Shown here piece by piece: positions 43,466 through 51,200 of a stretch of DNA of 51,200 nt. Made by a program: the position numbers and the translations under genes. The DNA is from Verrucomicrobiota bacterium. Its GTDB lineage: Bacteria > Verrucomicrobiota > Verrucomicrobiia > Verrucomicrobiales > Verrucomicrobiaceae. Where the stretch lies: the NCBI GenBank assembly GCA_026397715.1, contig JAPLUN010000441.1, positions 1 through 51,200 on the forward strand, written 5' to 3'. Each line of letters begins with the position of its first letter. Position 1 is the stretch's first letter. The notes under the pieces were generated by a model, which did not search any database, was not told where the DNA came from, and saw only the letters and a list, made by a program, of their open reading frames with translations.

Positions 43466-44023
43466 ATGCCAAGGATCATCGACTGGCCTCACGCGCCACC
43501 GCATCGGCTCACTGAGCGTGGCACTTACTTCGTCACAGCAGCCACTTACCTGAAGGCCCATCACTTCCGAAGCGCCCAGCGTCTTGAAGTTGTCCAACGT
43601 GGACTACTAACGGTCGCCAAAGAATACGGCTGGGACTTGGAAGCCTGGGCTGTTTTTTCAAATCACTACCATTTCGTTGCCAAATCACCTGCTGATCCCG
43701 GTTCGTTGCAAGGCATGCTCAAAGTGCTGCATGTGAAGCTGGCGGGTTGGGTTAACAGAATCGACGGAACACCTGGTCGAAACGTATGGCATAACTTTCG
43801 TGAGACCTTGCTCACGCATCCGACCTCGTATTTTGCCAGGCTGAATTATACCCACCGAAATGCTGTTCATCATGGATTGGTGCATGCAGCCAAAGATTAT
43901 CCATGGTGCTCTGCGACTTGGTTTGAAGAAAACACGAGCGCGGTAATGGCGAAGTCAATTCAACGCTTCAAGACAGACAAAGTGAAAGTGGATGATGACT
44001 TCGAGGTTGATCAGGACTGGTGA
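43466..44023 (+). mobile_element. REP-associated tyrosine transposase (RAYT, Y1/TnpA-REP family)
   Basis: 185 residues. N-terminal HRLTERGTYFVTAATY, metal-binding HYH at residues 67-69 (WAVFSNHYHFVAKS), and NYTHRNAVHHGLV near the C-terminal end with a candidate nucleophile Tyr. These are the marks of single-domain HUH transposases that cut single-stranded REP hairpins. The gene is bracketed by REP palindromes in opposite orientation (43324-43424 and 44041-44089), as expected for a RAYT with its cognate substrates. It appears intact. Its base composition is lower in GC than its neighbours. Confidence 0.93.
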
Positions 44024-44040
44024 CCTGACGGGTACTGTGA

Positions 44041-44089
44041 GACGCTCGAAAGCGCCGGAGGACCGGCGCACTCCAAAACGCTGTCGCGC
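44041..44089. repeat. REP palindrome (downstream flank of the transposase)
   Basis: Contains the hairpin gcgccgg/ccggcgc with loop agga between gacgctcgaaa and actccaaaacgctgtcgcg. Its reverse complement matches 43331-43371 almost exactly, so the transposase lies between inverted copies. It starts 17 nt after the transposase stop and ends 10 nt from the convergent WD40 gene stop. Confidence 0.85.
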
Positions 44090-44099
44090 TTATCTAAGC

Positions 44100-47000
44100 T
44101 CACCTCCCCGCCACACCCGCCGGCTTCCGGATCTTCAGCAGGATCGGAAAGCTTGTCTGCAGTCCGGCGCTGTCATGTTCGTTGCGGGCGGAGCTGAGGG
44201 CGGCGTGGATGAGTTTGTCCTGGTCTTTGACCCAGTTGGCGGCGCGGAAGAAGATGGGGCGCTCGTTTTCTTTCTCGCGGATCTGCACGCCGTTGAGGCC
44301 GATGTCATCGACGATGACGCCGTGGGGCAGGCCGTGAACATCAAGGCTGAGAATACCATCGTTGCCCATGCGCACGGCGCGAATCCAAGCCTTCACGGTT
44401 TGACCGGGGGCGAGGGTGATTTCGAGGGGCTTGGTTTCGTCTTTGATTTCACGCATGACTGGCTTGCCGCCAGTATCGGGCTCCATGACGATGACGAACT
44501 TCGGAGCGGCACCGAGCGTGACTTTACCCAAGGTGCCGGCGTCATGCGCTAGGGCTTTGGATTTCGCGGTGATCTTGAGCTTGCTCCAATCAGCATTCGC
44601 AGGGGCATCCGGCGCGGCGTGGAGGCTGCCGCTGATCAGATCGTGCCCAGCTTCGATGAGGAGAGGTGAGGAGGCGTAATAGCCGGAGGGCAGGCCGGTG
44701 ACTTCGATCTGGATGGGATCATCGTGGCCATCCGTGCGATCTGCGCGGAAGGAGAAACCGACGGAGGCACCGGGCATGATGGTGGGATTCATGCCGGCGA
44801 GTTTCACGCTGAAATCGGGCATCGGCTGACGGATGGAAAGCGCATAGACATAGCGTTCGCCACCCCAGGCACGGGTGTCGGAGACTTTGATGATGTAACG
44901 GCCATCCGCTGGTGCGGTGAAGGTGAGGCGCGAGTCGCTGCCGAGCTTGCGATCGCCGCTGTCGTCATTGGTATAGTTCAGGGTGAAGACCGGCAGGCCG
45001 TTCGGCACGATCTGGCTGCCGATGGGCTTGGGCTCGACGATGTAGCAGGGCTCATCGAGCGAGTGCGAATTCGCCGTGGTGTCAAAGTAAGCGCGGCGTT
45101 TGCCACCCGTGGTGTAGAAGAAACAGCCGCCATCCGGGCCGCGCGGCATGCGGATGATTTTCATCACATCGCCATTGAAGTAGGCAAACTCGTTCAGCTC
45201 CATCTCCTCCCAGTTTTGCAGACGGATGTCGGGGTTGTTGGCATCGACGCTGCGGAAGTTGTTGTAGCTGTCGCGCACGGCCTGGAGCAGGATGCGCTGA
45301 ACGGGTTTGCCGTCTGCATGCAGGACTTCCAGTTTCGTGTCGGCAGGGGAGCCTGCCAGATCGGCCAGAGTCTCGATGATCCACTCCTGCCCTTTTTTGG
45401 CATTGAAGGCGAAGCAATCGATGTCGCTGGCTTTGGCCAGAAGTCCATTCACCGTGACAGGCGCGGTTACGTTTTGTGCCTTGGCAATGTCATCATTGCC
45501 TTCCACTTCTTCGGTTTGCGCCAGTCCGCTCACACGCAGCGCGGGCGTGGAGCGAAACCGCAACGCCTTGGCATCGAGCGGTACGTTCATCTGGCCTTCC
45601 TTGTCGGGCTTCATCATCACGGTGGCCTTGTCGCCGAGGTGATGGCCGATGAGGGTGACTTTTGTCTCTTTGCCGATCTGCGCGAAGAGGGGAGACCAGG
45701 CGGTGACGTAGGGCAGTGCGCCAAGGGTGAGGCGGTAGGCGTGATCAGCGCTGCCATCCATGGTGGTGTTGCTCACGAGCACGATGTAGTCACCATCCGC
45801 AGGCGCTTTCCATGCGAGGAAGGGATCGCTGCCACTGTCGAGACCGCGATTCACGGCGAGCACGGTGCGATTCGTGTCCATGATCTCGATCGCCGGTGAT
45901 TTGGCCATGCTGCCGACCTGCGCGACGGCGAGATCAAAGACGAGTTCCTCGCCGGCTTTGGCTTTGAACTGATACGCGTCATGCTGGCCGATCTCGGTGA
46001 GGGTGCCCCAGAGGCTGGCGGGCAACGAAGGGACGCTGACGGGTGCCGCTTTGAAATCAGCCGACTGTGTGATGGTGGGGGCAAGATCATCGGCATAGAT
46101 CTTCATCCGAGCAGATTCGCCGCCGGCGTTCTTGAGCCACACTTCGTGCGCGCCGCGTGGCACTTCGGCGCTGGCGGTGATTTGCACGCGGGCCGTGGTT
46201 GGTTTGACCGAGGTTTTGATGAGCTGCACTTTCAGACCGGGATGCGAAGCCATGGCTTGTGTGTCTTGAGTGAAGCCTTTGCCAGCAAAAGTCACCAACA
46301 GTTCGCCACCGATGTGTGCGGTGCGTGGGGTGACGCGAGTGAGTTCGGGCTTGGCGACCATGGCTGGCTTCGCAGGTGCTGGTGCCATCACCGTCTTGCC
46401 AGTGGTCGATTCATAGACGCTGAGGCTGCCATCCACGCGACCGGCCACGAGCTGGGCTTTGTCGGTGAAGGCGAGTGCGGAGGACCAGTCAGGCTGTTTC
46501 TCCAGCGGGATCTTTTCCGTGAGATCGGCGGTGTTCCAGATCTTGAGCGACTTGTCGGTGGAGGTGGAGGCGAGCAACTGACCATCGATGGACAGCGCGA
46601 GATTCAAGATGCCACCTTCATGGGCGAAACGGCTGGTGATGATCTTGTTGGTGCCCTCCTTGGCATCGGCGCTGATCTGCCATTGGCGGATGCGGTTGTC
46701 ACCGCCTGCGGCGAAGAGGTGCTTGCCATCGGCGCTGAAAACGACGCTGGTTTGCTCCTTCGTAGGCTGAGAAAGCGTGTCGAGACGCTGACCTCCCGGA
46801 ATGCTCCAAAGCTTCACGGTTCGATCGGCGCTGGCGCTCGCGAGCACTTTGCCATCCGGGCGGAATGAGAGACCATTGACTGCGCCGTTGTGGCCTTTGA
46901 GCAGGGCGAGTTCTTTGCCCGTCGCAGCATCCCACAGGCGAATTTTTTGATCATAAGCTCCTGTGGCGATCATCTTGCCATCGGGCGAAACGGCGAGTGC

Positions 47001-47708
47001 ATAGGCGGCATCGAGATGACCTTCGAATGACTGCAGGGGCGTGCCATCGCTGGTCTTCCAGCTCTTCACGATGCCCACAATGCCTGCCTCGCCGCCGGCG
47101 GCATATACCGTGGCACCATCCGGTGAAAATGCGACGGCATTGGCCTTGCCCTTGAAGCCCGTGAGCTTGCGCACCACGGCCCGCGTGACGGGATTGAGCA
47201 GCTCGACCTCGCCGTAACGACCCACCGCGACGAGCTGTACTTTCGGCGAAAATGCCACGGCTTGGATTGCATGTTTCAGCGGCACAGTTGGCATGATCTG
47301 CGGGGTGATGACCTCCCTTGGCATCGGCTTTGCATCGGCGATCACCGGCCCCTTGGCACCGATGTCGATCCAGGTCTTGATCAGCGCGATCTCCTCGGGC
47401 TTGAGTTTTTCGCGCTTGCCGGGTGGCATGAATTCGTTCTTCCCGCCACGGCCCGAATGACCTTCGAGAAACTTCACCAGCATGCTTTCATTAGCTTTGC
47501 CCGCAACGATGGCCACGCCCTCCTTGCCGCCCTTCATCAAGTTCGCAAAGGTGTCCAGACGGAACTCGCCGTCGGCATCGGTGTCGTCATGACAGTCGAT
47601 GCAGTAGGTGTCCCAAAGCGGGACAATCTGCTTGGTGTAGTCCACGGTCTGGGCGTGGGCGGCAACCGTGAAAAACGCGAGGAGAAGGATGGAACGGAAA
47701 GGGATCAT
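44100..47708 (-). CDS. Exported cytochrome c - WD40 - PPC-domain protein
   Basis: 1202 residues. Signal peptide MIPFRSILLLAFFTVAAHA. Residues about 20-120 are a PSCyt1-type cytochrome domain with one haem motif CIDCH and the ending EEIALIKTWIDIGA. About 140-450 hold seven or so WD40 blades (VSPDGKMIATGAYDQKIRLWD, FRPDGKVLASASADRTVKLW). The rest is beta-rich with bacterial pre-peptidase C-like domains (DAYQFKAKAGEELVFDLA, SDIDCFAFNAKKGQEWI). It is co-transcribed with the DUF1549/1553 and DUF1501 genes (13-nt gap). Likely a periplasmic scaffold with a redox centre; substrate unknown. Confidence 0.92.
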   Translation of the reverse strand: MIPFRSILLLAFFTVAAHAQTVDYTKQIVPLWDTYCIDCHDDTDADGEFRLDTFANLMKGGKEGVAIVAGKANESMLVKFLEGHSGRGGKNEFMPPGKREKLKPEEIALIKTWIDIGAKGPVIADAKPMPREVITPQIMPTVPLKHAIQAVAFSPKVQLVAVGRYGEVELLNPVTRAVVRKLTGFKGKANAVAFSPDGATVYAAGGEAGIVGIVKSWKTSDGTPLQSFEGHLDAAYALAVSPDGKMIATGAYDQKIRLWDAATGKELALLKGHNGAVNGLSFRPDGKVLASASADRTVKLWSIPGGQRLDTLSQPTKEQTSVVFSADGKHLFAAGGDNRIRQWQISADAKEGTNKIITSRFAHEGGILNLALSIDGQLLASTSTDKSLKIWNTADLTEKIPLEKQPDWSSALAFTDKAQLVAGRVDGSLSVYESTTGKTVMAPAPAKPAMVAKPELTRVTPRTAHIGGELLVTFAGKGFTQDTQAMASHPGLKVQLIKTSVKPTTARVQITASAEVPRGAHEVWLKNAGGESARMKIYADDLAPTITQSADFKAAPVSVPSLPASLWGTLTEIGQHDAYQFKAKAGEELVFDLAVAQVGSMAKSPAIEIMDTNRTVLAVNRGLDSGSDPFLAWKAPADGDYIVLVSNTTMDGSADHAYRLTLGALPYVTAWSPLFAQIGKETKVTLIGHHLGDKATVMMKPDKEGQMNVPLDAKALRFRSTPALRVSGLAQTEEVEGNDDIAKAQNVTAPVTVNGLLAKASDIDCFAFNAKKGQEWIIETLADLAGSPADTKLEVLHADGKPVQRILLQAVRDSYNNFRSVDANNPDIRLQNWEEMELNEFAYFNGDVMKIIRMPRGPDGGCFFYTTGGKRRAYFDTTANSHSLDEPCYIVEPKPIGSQIVPNGLPVFTLNYTNDDSGDRKLGSDSRLTFTAPADGRYIIKVSDTRAWGGERYVYALSIRQPMPDFSVKLAGMNPTIMPGASVGFSFRADRTDGHDDPIQIEVTGLPSGYYASSPLLIEAGHDLISGSLHAAPDAPANADWSKLKITAKSKALAHDAGTLGKVTLGAAPKFVIVMEPDTGGKPVMREIKDETKPLEITLAPGQTVKAWIRAVRMGNDGILSLDVHGLPHGVIVDDIGLNGVQIREKENERPIFFRAANWVKDQDKLIHAALSSARNEHDSAGLQTSFPILLKIRKPAGVAGR

Positions 47709-47721
47709 GCAGTGTTCCTTG

Positions 47722-49914
47722 TTAGTGATTGAACAAAAATTCCTTCGAGCCCATCAGGCTCCAGAAGATGTCTTCCAGGGTGGTGCGGCGATCTTCGGGT
47801 TTGGCGGTGGCAAGCATCGCGCTGGTCTTGGTAATTTCGCGCTCGGTGGGGAGACGGGCGAGGGCGATGAGGTAGGCTTCTTCGACGATCTTCTCGTTGC
47901 TGAGCTTGCTGGCGAGAAGCGCATCGAGACGGTTGTCTTTTTGGGCGAGTTTTTGATTGAGTGTGTCGCCGTTGGAGATGTGCAGGGCCTGGGCCATGCT
48001 GGGTTCGTTGGTGCGTTCGCACTCGCAAGTGTTGACGCGGTCAGCACGACCGAAACTTTTCAAGAAGTAGCTGGCGATGTTGCTGTCTGGCAGCTGCAGG
48101 GCGCGGAAGCCCATGGGGTAGCTTTCGCTGGTGCCTTTGTTGGCGTTGCGTTTGTCGATCTTGAAGGTGGTGGGCGCTGCGGTGACCTGGGACACGGTGT
48201 CGAGGAGGACTTCGGCTTTCAACCGGCGCGGTACGTAGTGCGAGCCGTAGCGGAGATCGGTGATGTTTTCGGGCAGGGTGATGCTGCTGCGCTGGTAGGT
48301 CTCGCTTTGCAGGATGGTGCGCATGAGGGCCTTCAGATCGAACTTCTGCTTCACCAAGTGCTCGCAGGCAGCGGCGAAGAGCGGCTCGTTGCTGGCGGGA
48401 TTGGTAACGCGCAGATCATCCACGGCTTCGACGAGGCCGGAGCCGAAGAAGTTGGCCCACACGCGGTTCACGATCGCGCGCTGGAAGAGTTTGTTGTCGG
48501 TGCTGGTGAGCCATTTTGCGAGGGGTACGCGGCGATCCTCGTTGGAAGTCATTGAGACAGCCGTGGTAACATTGAGGGGATGTGGCGGCTGCGGCTTGCC
48601 GGTGAGCGGCTGCACGAGTTCTCCATCAGCGGCGGAGAAGAGCACGCGTTCATCTGCCTGCGCACCGTTTTTTGTGCGAACGCGGGAGAGCATGTTGGCA
48701 AAGGCGAAGTACTCGTTGTTCGTCCACTTTTCCATGGGGTGGTTGTGGCACTTCGCGCAGGCGATGGAGGTGCCGAGGAAGGCGACGCTGATCGTTTCGG
48801 CGCACTTGGTGGGCTCGTCGTTGAGGATGAAGAAATTGCCTGCGCCGTTTTCCAGCGTGCTGCCAGTGGCGGTGAGGAGATCGCGCACCATGACGTCCCA
48901 CGGAGTGTTCGCAGCGACGTTGCGGCGGATCCAGTTGTAGTAGGACCACATGGCCTGGGGCATGAGTTTGTCGCCATTGACAAGCAGAAGATCGCTCCAG
49001 CGATGTGACCAGTAATCGACGAACTCAGGCCGCTGCAGCAGCGCTTCGATCAGGCGGTCGCGTTTGTCCGTGGCTTTGTCAGCGAGGAAGGCGCGTGTTT
49101 CCTCCAGGGAGGGCAAAACGCCGATGGTATCGAGAAAGACACGGCGCAGAAATTCATGATCATCCGCACGGCCGGAAGGAGGGATGTTCAGGGCGCGCAG
49201 TTTTGTCAGCACCTGCTCGTCGATGAAATTGCGTGGCTTCATCTGCGCAAACGCCGGCTCATCGAGTGCAGCATCGCTCGGCACCACCAGTGTGGAGACG
49301 GCGAGGCGGCTGAGATACCACGCACTGATGACCGTTTCACCACGACCCGTGGTTTTGACGACGCCATGCTCGTCCACGGTGGCGACGCTGGCGTTGACGC
49401 CGTTGTATTTGGCCCAACGCGTCACGTCCTCGCTGTGGCCGTCGCTGAACTTCGCGGTGACTTTGAGGGGCAGCGTGACACCGGGCTTCGTCACCATTTG
49501 CTTCGGCTCCACATCGAGCGCGACGATGAGCGGATCACTGGCCTTGGGTCCCGGCGCACCTGCGGCGATCCAGTCAGCGATGGCTTTGTATTCCGGGGAG
49601 TTCACCTCGAAACGTTTGTCGCCCTTGTGCGGGACTGCTTTAACGGCCTTGAGCAAAAACAGGCTGCGTGCCGGATCTTCCATGGTGAGGCGGCGGCCAT
49701 TCGCGCTGCGCGTGACGGAGATCCAGTCCCCTTCGTCATCGAACCCGCGCAAGGAGAGACGAAATCCTCCCTGCCCAGCGGCGGCACCGTGGCAGGCACC
49801 CATGGCGCAGCCGTAGCGCGTGAGGATGGGCTGGATGGTGTTGCGGAAGGACGGGGCTTCGGCGGCAGCAGCCGAAGTGAGAGCCGCGAAGGCGATGAAG
49901 GAACGAAACGTCAT
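47722..49914 (-). CDS. DUF1549/DUF1553 domain exported protein
   Basis: 730 residues from ATG 49914 (a GTG three codons upstream is possible). Signal peptide to about residue 18. The N-terminal module has CAMGACHGAAAGQGGFRLSL (a C-x4-CH variant, not CxxCH), then a bacterial Ig-like region (VTAKFSDGHSEDVTRWAKY), DUF1549 (IDEQVLTKLRALNIPPSG through DYWSHRWSDLL) with a standard haem motif CAKCH, and DUF1553 (RAIVNRVWANFFGSGLVEAVDDLR). These proteins almost always neighbour a DUF1501 gene, as here. Function unknown. Confidence 0.93.
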   Translation of the reverse strand: MTFRSFIAFAALTSAAAAEAPSFRNTIQPILTRYGCAMGACHGAAAGQGGFRLSLRGFDDEGDWISVTRSANGRRLTMEDPARSLFLLKAVKAVPHKGDKRFEVNSPEYKAIADWIAAGAPGPKASDPLIVALDVEPKQMVTKPGVTLPLKVTAKFSDGHSEDVTRWAKYNGVNASVATVDEHGVVKTTGRGETVISAWYLSRLAVSTLVVPSDAALDEPAFAQMKPRNFIDEQVLTKLRALNIPPSGRADDHEFLRRVFLDTIGVLPSLEETRAFLADKATDKRDRLIEALLQRPEFVDYWSHRWSDLLLVNGDKLMPQAMWSYYNWIRRNVAANTPWDVMVRDLLTATGSTLENGAGNFFILNDEPTKCAETISVAFLGTSIACAKCHNHPMEKWTNNEYFAFANMLSRVRTKNGAQADERVLFSAADGELVQPLTGKPQPPHPLNVTTAVSMTSNEDRRVPLAKWLTSTDNKLFQRAIVNRVWANFFGSGLVEAVDDLRVTNPASNEPLFAAACEHLVKQKFDLKALMRTILQSETYQRSSITLPENITDLRYGSHYVPRRLKAEVLLDTVSQVTAAPTTFKIDKRNANKGTSESYPMGFRALQLPDSNIASYFLKSFGRADRVNTCECERTNEPSMAQALHISNGDTLNQKLAQKDNRLDALLASKLSNEKIVEEAYLIALARLPTEREITKTSAMLATAKPEDRRTTLEDIFWSLMGSKEFLFNH

Positions 49915-49956
49915 GGAAGACACGCGATGAGGGTTGGCGGGAGGCGGGCACTCGTT

Positions 49957-51200
49957 CTACGCAAACAGCTCTTTGATGGCCTGCGTGCCGAAATCGACGA
50001 CGGGGTAGGGCCTGCCCTGGGGTCCGGGAAGCTCGGTGGTGAGATCGATGCCGAGGGCCTGGTAAATGGTCGCAACGATTTCTTTGGGGGCGACGGGGCG
50101 CTCGGTGGGGTAGCCGCCGATGTCGTCGGATTTGCCGATGACTTCGCCGCCTTTGATGCCGCCGCCGGCGAAATTGACCGTCCAGCAGTTTGGCCAGTGG
50201 TCGCGACCACCGGCGGGATTGATCTTGGGCGTGCGGCCGAATTCGGCGAGGCAGGTGACCATTGTGTCGTCAAGCATGCCGCGCTGGAACAGATCCTCGA
50301 TGAGGGCGCTGTAGCCCTGGTCATACATGGGGGCCACGATGTCGCGCATGCCTTCGATGCTGGTGAAGGGCTTGGAGCCGTGAATGTCCCAGGTGATCTC
50401 GCCGAAAACGGTGATGAAGGTGTTCACGGTGACAAAACGCACACCGCGCTCGACGAGGCGGCGGGCGAGCAGGCAGCTCTGGCCAAAGCGGTTCATGCCG
50501 TAGCGCTCGCGCACTTTGAGCGGCTCTTTGGTGAGATCGAAGGCTTCGCGGGCCTGCGTGCTGGTCATGATGCGGTAGGCGGATTCGAAATTGGAATCCA
50601 TGAGCTTTGCCTGCTCGCTGTATTCAAAATTGCGCACGCTGCTGTCCACCAGCTCGCGCAGTTCGCGACGGCGTTCGAGGCGCACCTCGCCGATTTCCTT
50701 CGGCGGCAGGAGATCGGGCACTTTGAAATCTTTGACCGCAGGGTCAGCATTCAGCACGAAGGGATCGTAGGCTTTGCCGAGGAATCCGGCGTCCTGACCG
50801 TGTGGCATATTCCCACCCGTGGGGCCCATCGACTCGGGCAGAATCACATGTGCCGGCAGATCGCTGCGCCGGCCTTGCAGGAACTCGAGTGCGCTGCCGA
50901 CGTGGGGAGTATTGACCCCGCCCGTGAAAAGCCGGCCCGTCTGCATCATCTGATGTCCGGTGTCATGCACGGCCGCAGCCGTGTGATAGCAGGAGCGCAC
51001 CAGGCTGAACTTGTCCGCGATCTTCGCGTGCATCGGCAGGATTTCGCTGATCTCGAACTCGTCGCTCTTCGTGCGGATCGGTTTGAAGGGGCCGCGGATC
51101 TCGCTTGGCGCGTCCGGCTTCATGTCGAACAGGTCGAGCTGGCTCGGCGCGCCCAGGTTGAAGATCATGATGCACGCCTTGTCGCTCTTTTTCGGGTTCA
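49957..51200 (-). CDS. DUF1501-domain protein (5' end outside window)
   Basis: The frame stays open to the right edge (NPKKSDKAC precedes the internal Met at 51168), so the N-terminus, normally a Tat signal, is missing. Visible motifs are LGAPSQLDLFDMKP, HDTGHQMMQTGR, LPAHVILPESMG, RGVRFVTVNTF and LAEFGRTPKINPAGGRDHWP. The fold resembles the alkaline-phosphatase/sulfatase superfamily. First gene visible of the three-gene operon, 42 nt before the DUF1549 gene. Role unknown. Confidence 0.93.
   Translation of the reverse strand, partial: NPKKSDKACIMIFNLGAPSQLDLFDMKPDAPSEIRGPFKPIRTKSDEFEISEILPMHAKIADKFSLVRSCYHTAAAVHDTGHQMMQTGRLFTGGVNTPHVGSALEFLQGRRSDLPAHVILPESMGPTGGNMPHGQDAGFLGKAYDPFVLNADPAVKDFKVPDLLPPKEIGEVRLERRRELRELVDSSVRNFEYSEQAKLMDSNFESAYRIMTSTQAREAFDLTKEPLKVRERYGMNRFGQSCLLARRLVERGVRFVTVNTFITVFGEITWDIHGSKPFTSIEGMRDIVAPMYDQGYSALIEDLFQRGMLDDTMVTCLAEFGRTPKINPAGGRDHWPNCWTVNFAGGGIKGGEVIGKSDDIGGYPTERPVAPKEIVATIYQALGIDLTTELPGPQGRPYPVVDFGTQAIKELFA

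Overview
The window looks like a Verrucomicrobiota chromosome, probably Verrucomicrobiaceae (Prosthecobacter-like). The basis is high GC, many Tat-exported oxidoreductases and glycoside hydrolases, and the planctomycete/verrucomicrobial set of DUF1501, DUF1549/DUF1553 and PSCyt-type cytochrome proteins. The genus is an inference from gene content.

Layout. 1-4541: end of an unidentified gene, an exported sugar-isomerase-like protein, three small exported hypotheticals, and two intergenic stretches packed with short palindromic repeats. 4641-11970: a decayed tRNA-like remnant, then a one-strand heavy-metal efflux locus (response regulator, sensor kinase, TolC-type outer-membrane factor, periplasmic adaptor, RND pump). 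12014-19595: a 5' tRNA fragment at one end and an intact tRNA-Val(TAC) at the other enclose a minus-strand three-gene operon of lower apparent GC. 19879-37703: mostly housekeeping or metabolic genes (rsmH, a MazG-like hydrolase, Sir2, rlmB, sanA-like, dnaE, miaB, ridA), with a LamG glycosidase-like protein, a GH10-like protein, a dioxygenase and an FHA-adenylate cyclase gene broken by one in-frame TGA. 37788-43255: exported carbohydrate-related enzymes. 43324-44089: a REP-associated tyrosine transposase bracketed by its own palindromes. 44100-51200: a WD40-cytochrome c / DUF1549-DUF1553 / DUF1501 operon running off the right edge.

The most unusual content is the 12159-19100 operon. It encodes (1) a DUF4062 protein with a VMAP-C-like C-terminus, (2) a MoxR-type AAA+ ATPase, and (3) a single 1366-residue polypeptide made of a SAV_2336/vWA-like region, a complete TssB, a complete TssC (the two type VI secretion sheath subunits) and a C-terminal TIR domain. 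No tube, spike, baseplate, membrane-complex or ClpV gene is present. I read it as a MoxR-vWA-VMAP type conflict system in which sheath polymerisation may cluster TIR domains. The domain architecture can be read from the sequence; the defence role is inference.

How genes work together. The efflux locus is a complete sense-respond-export module. Several minus-strand pairs are translationally coupled by 1-4 nt overlaps (ATPase/sheath fusion, MazG/rsmH, rlmB/Sir2, miaB/GNAT). The final three-gene operon probably forms one exported cytochrome-linked assembly of unknown substrate.
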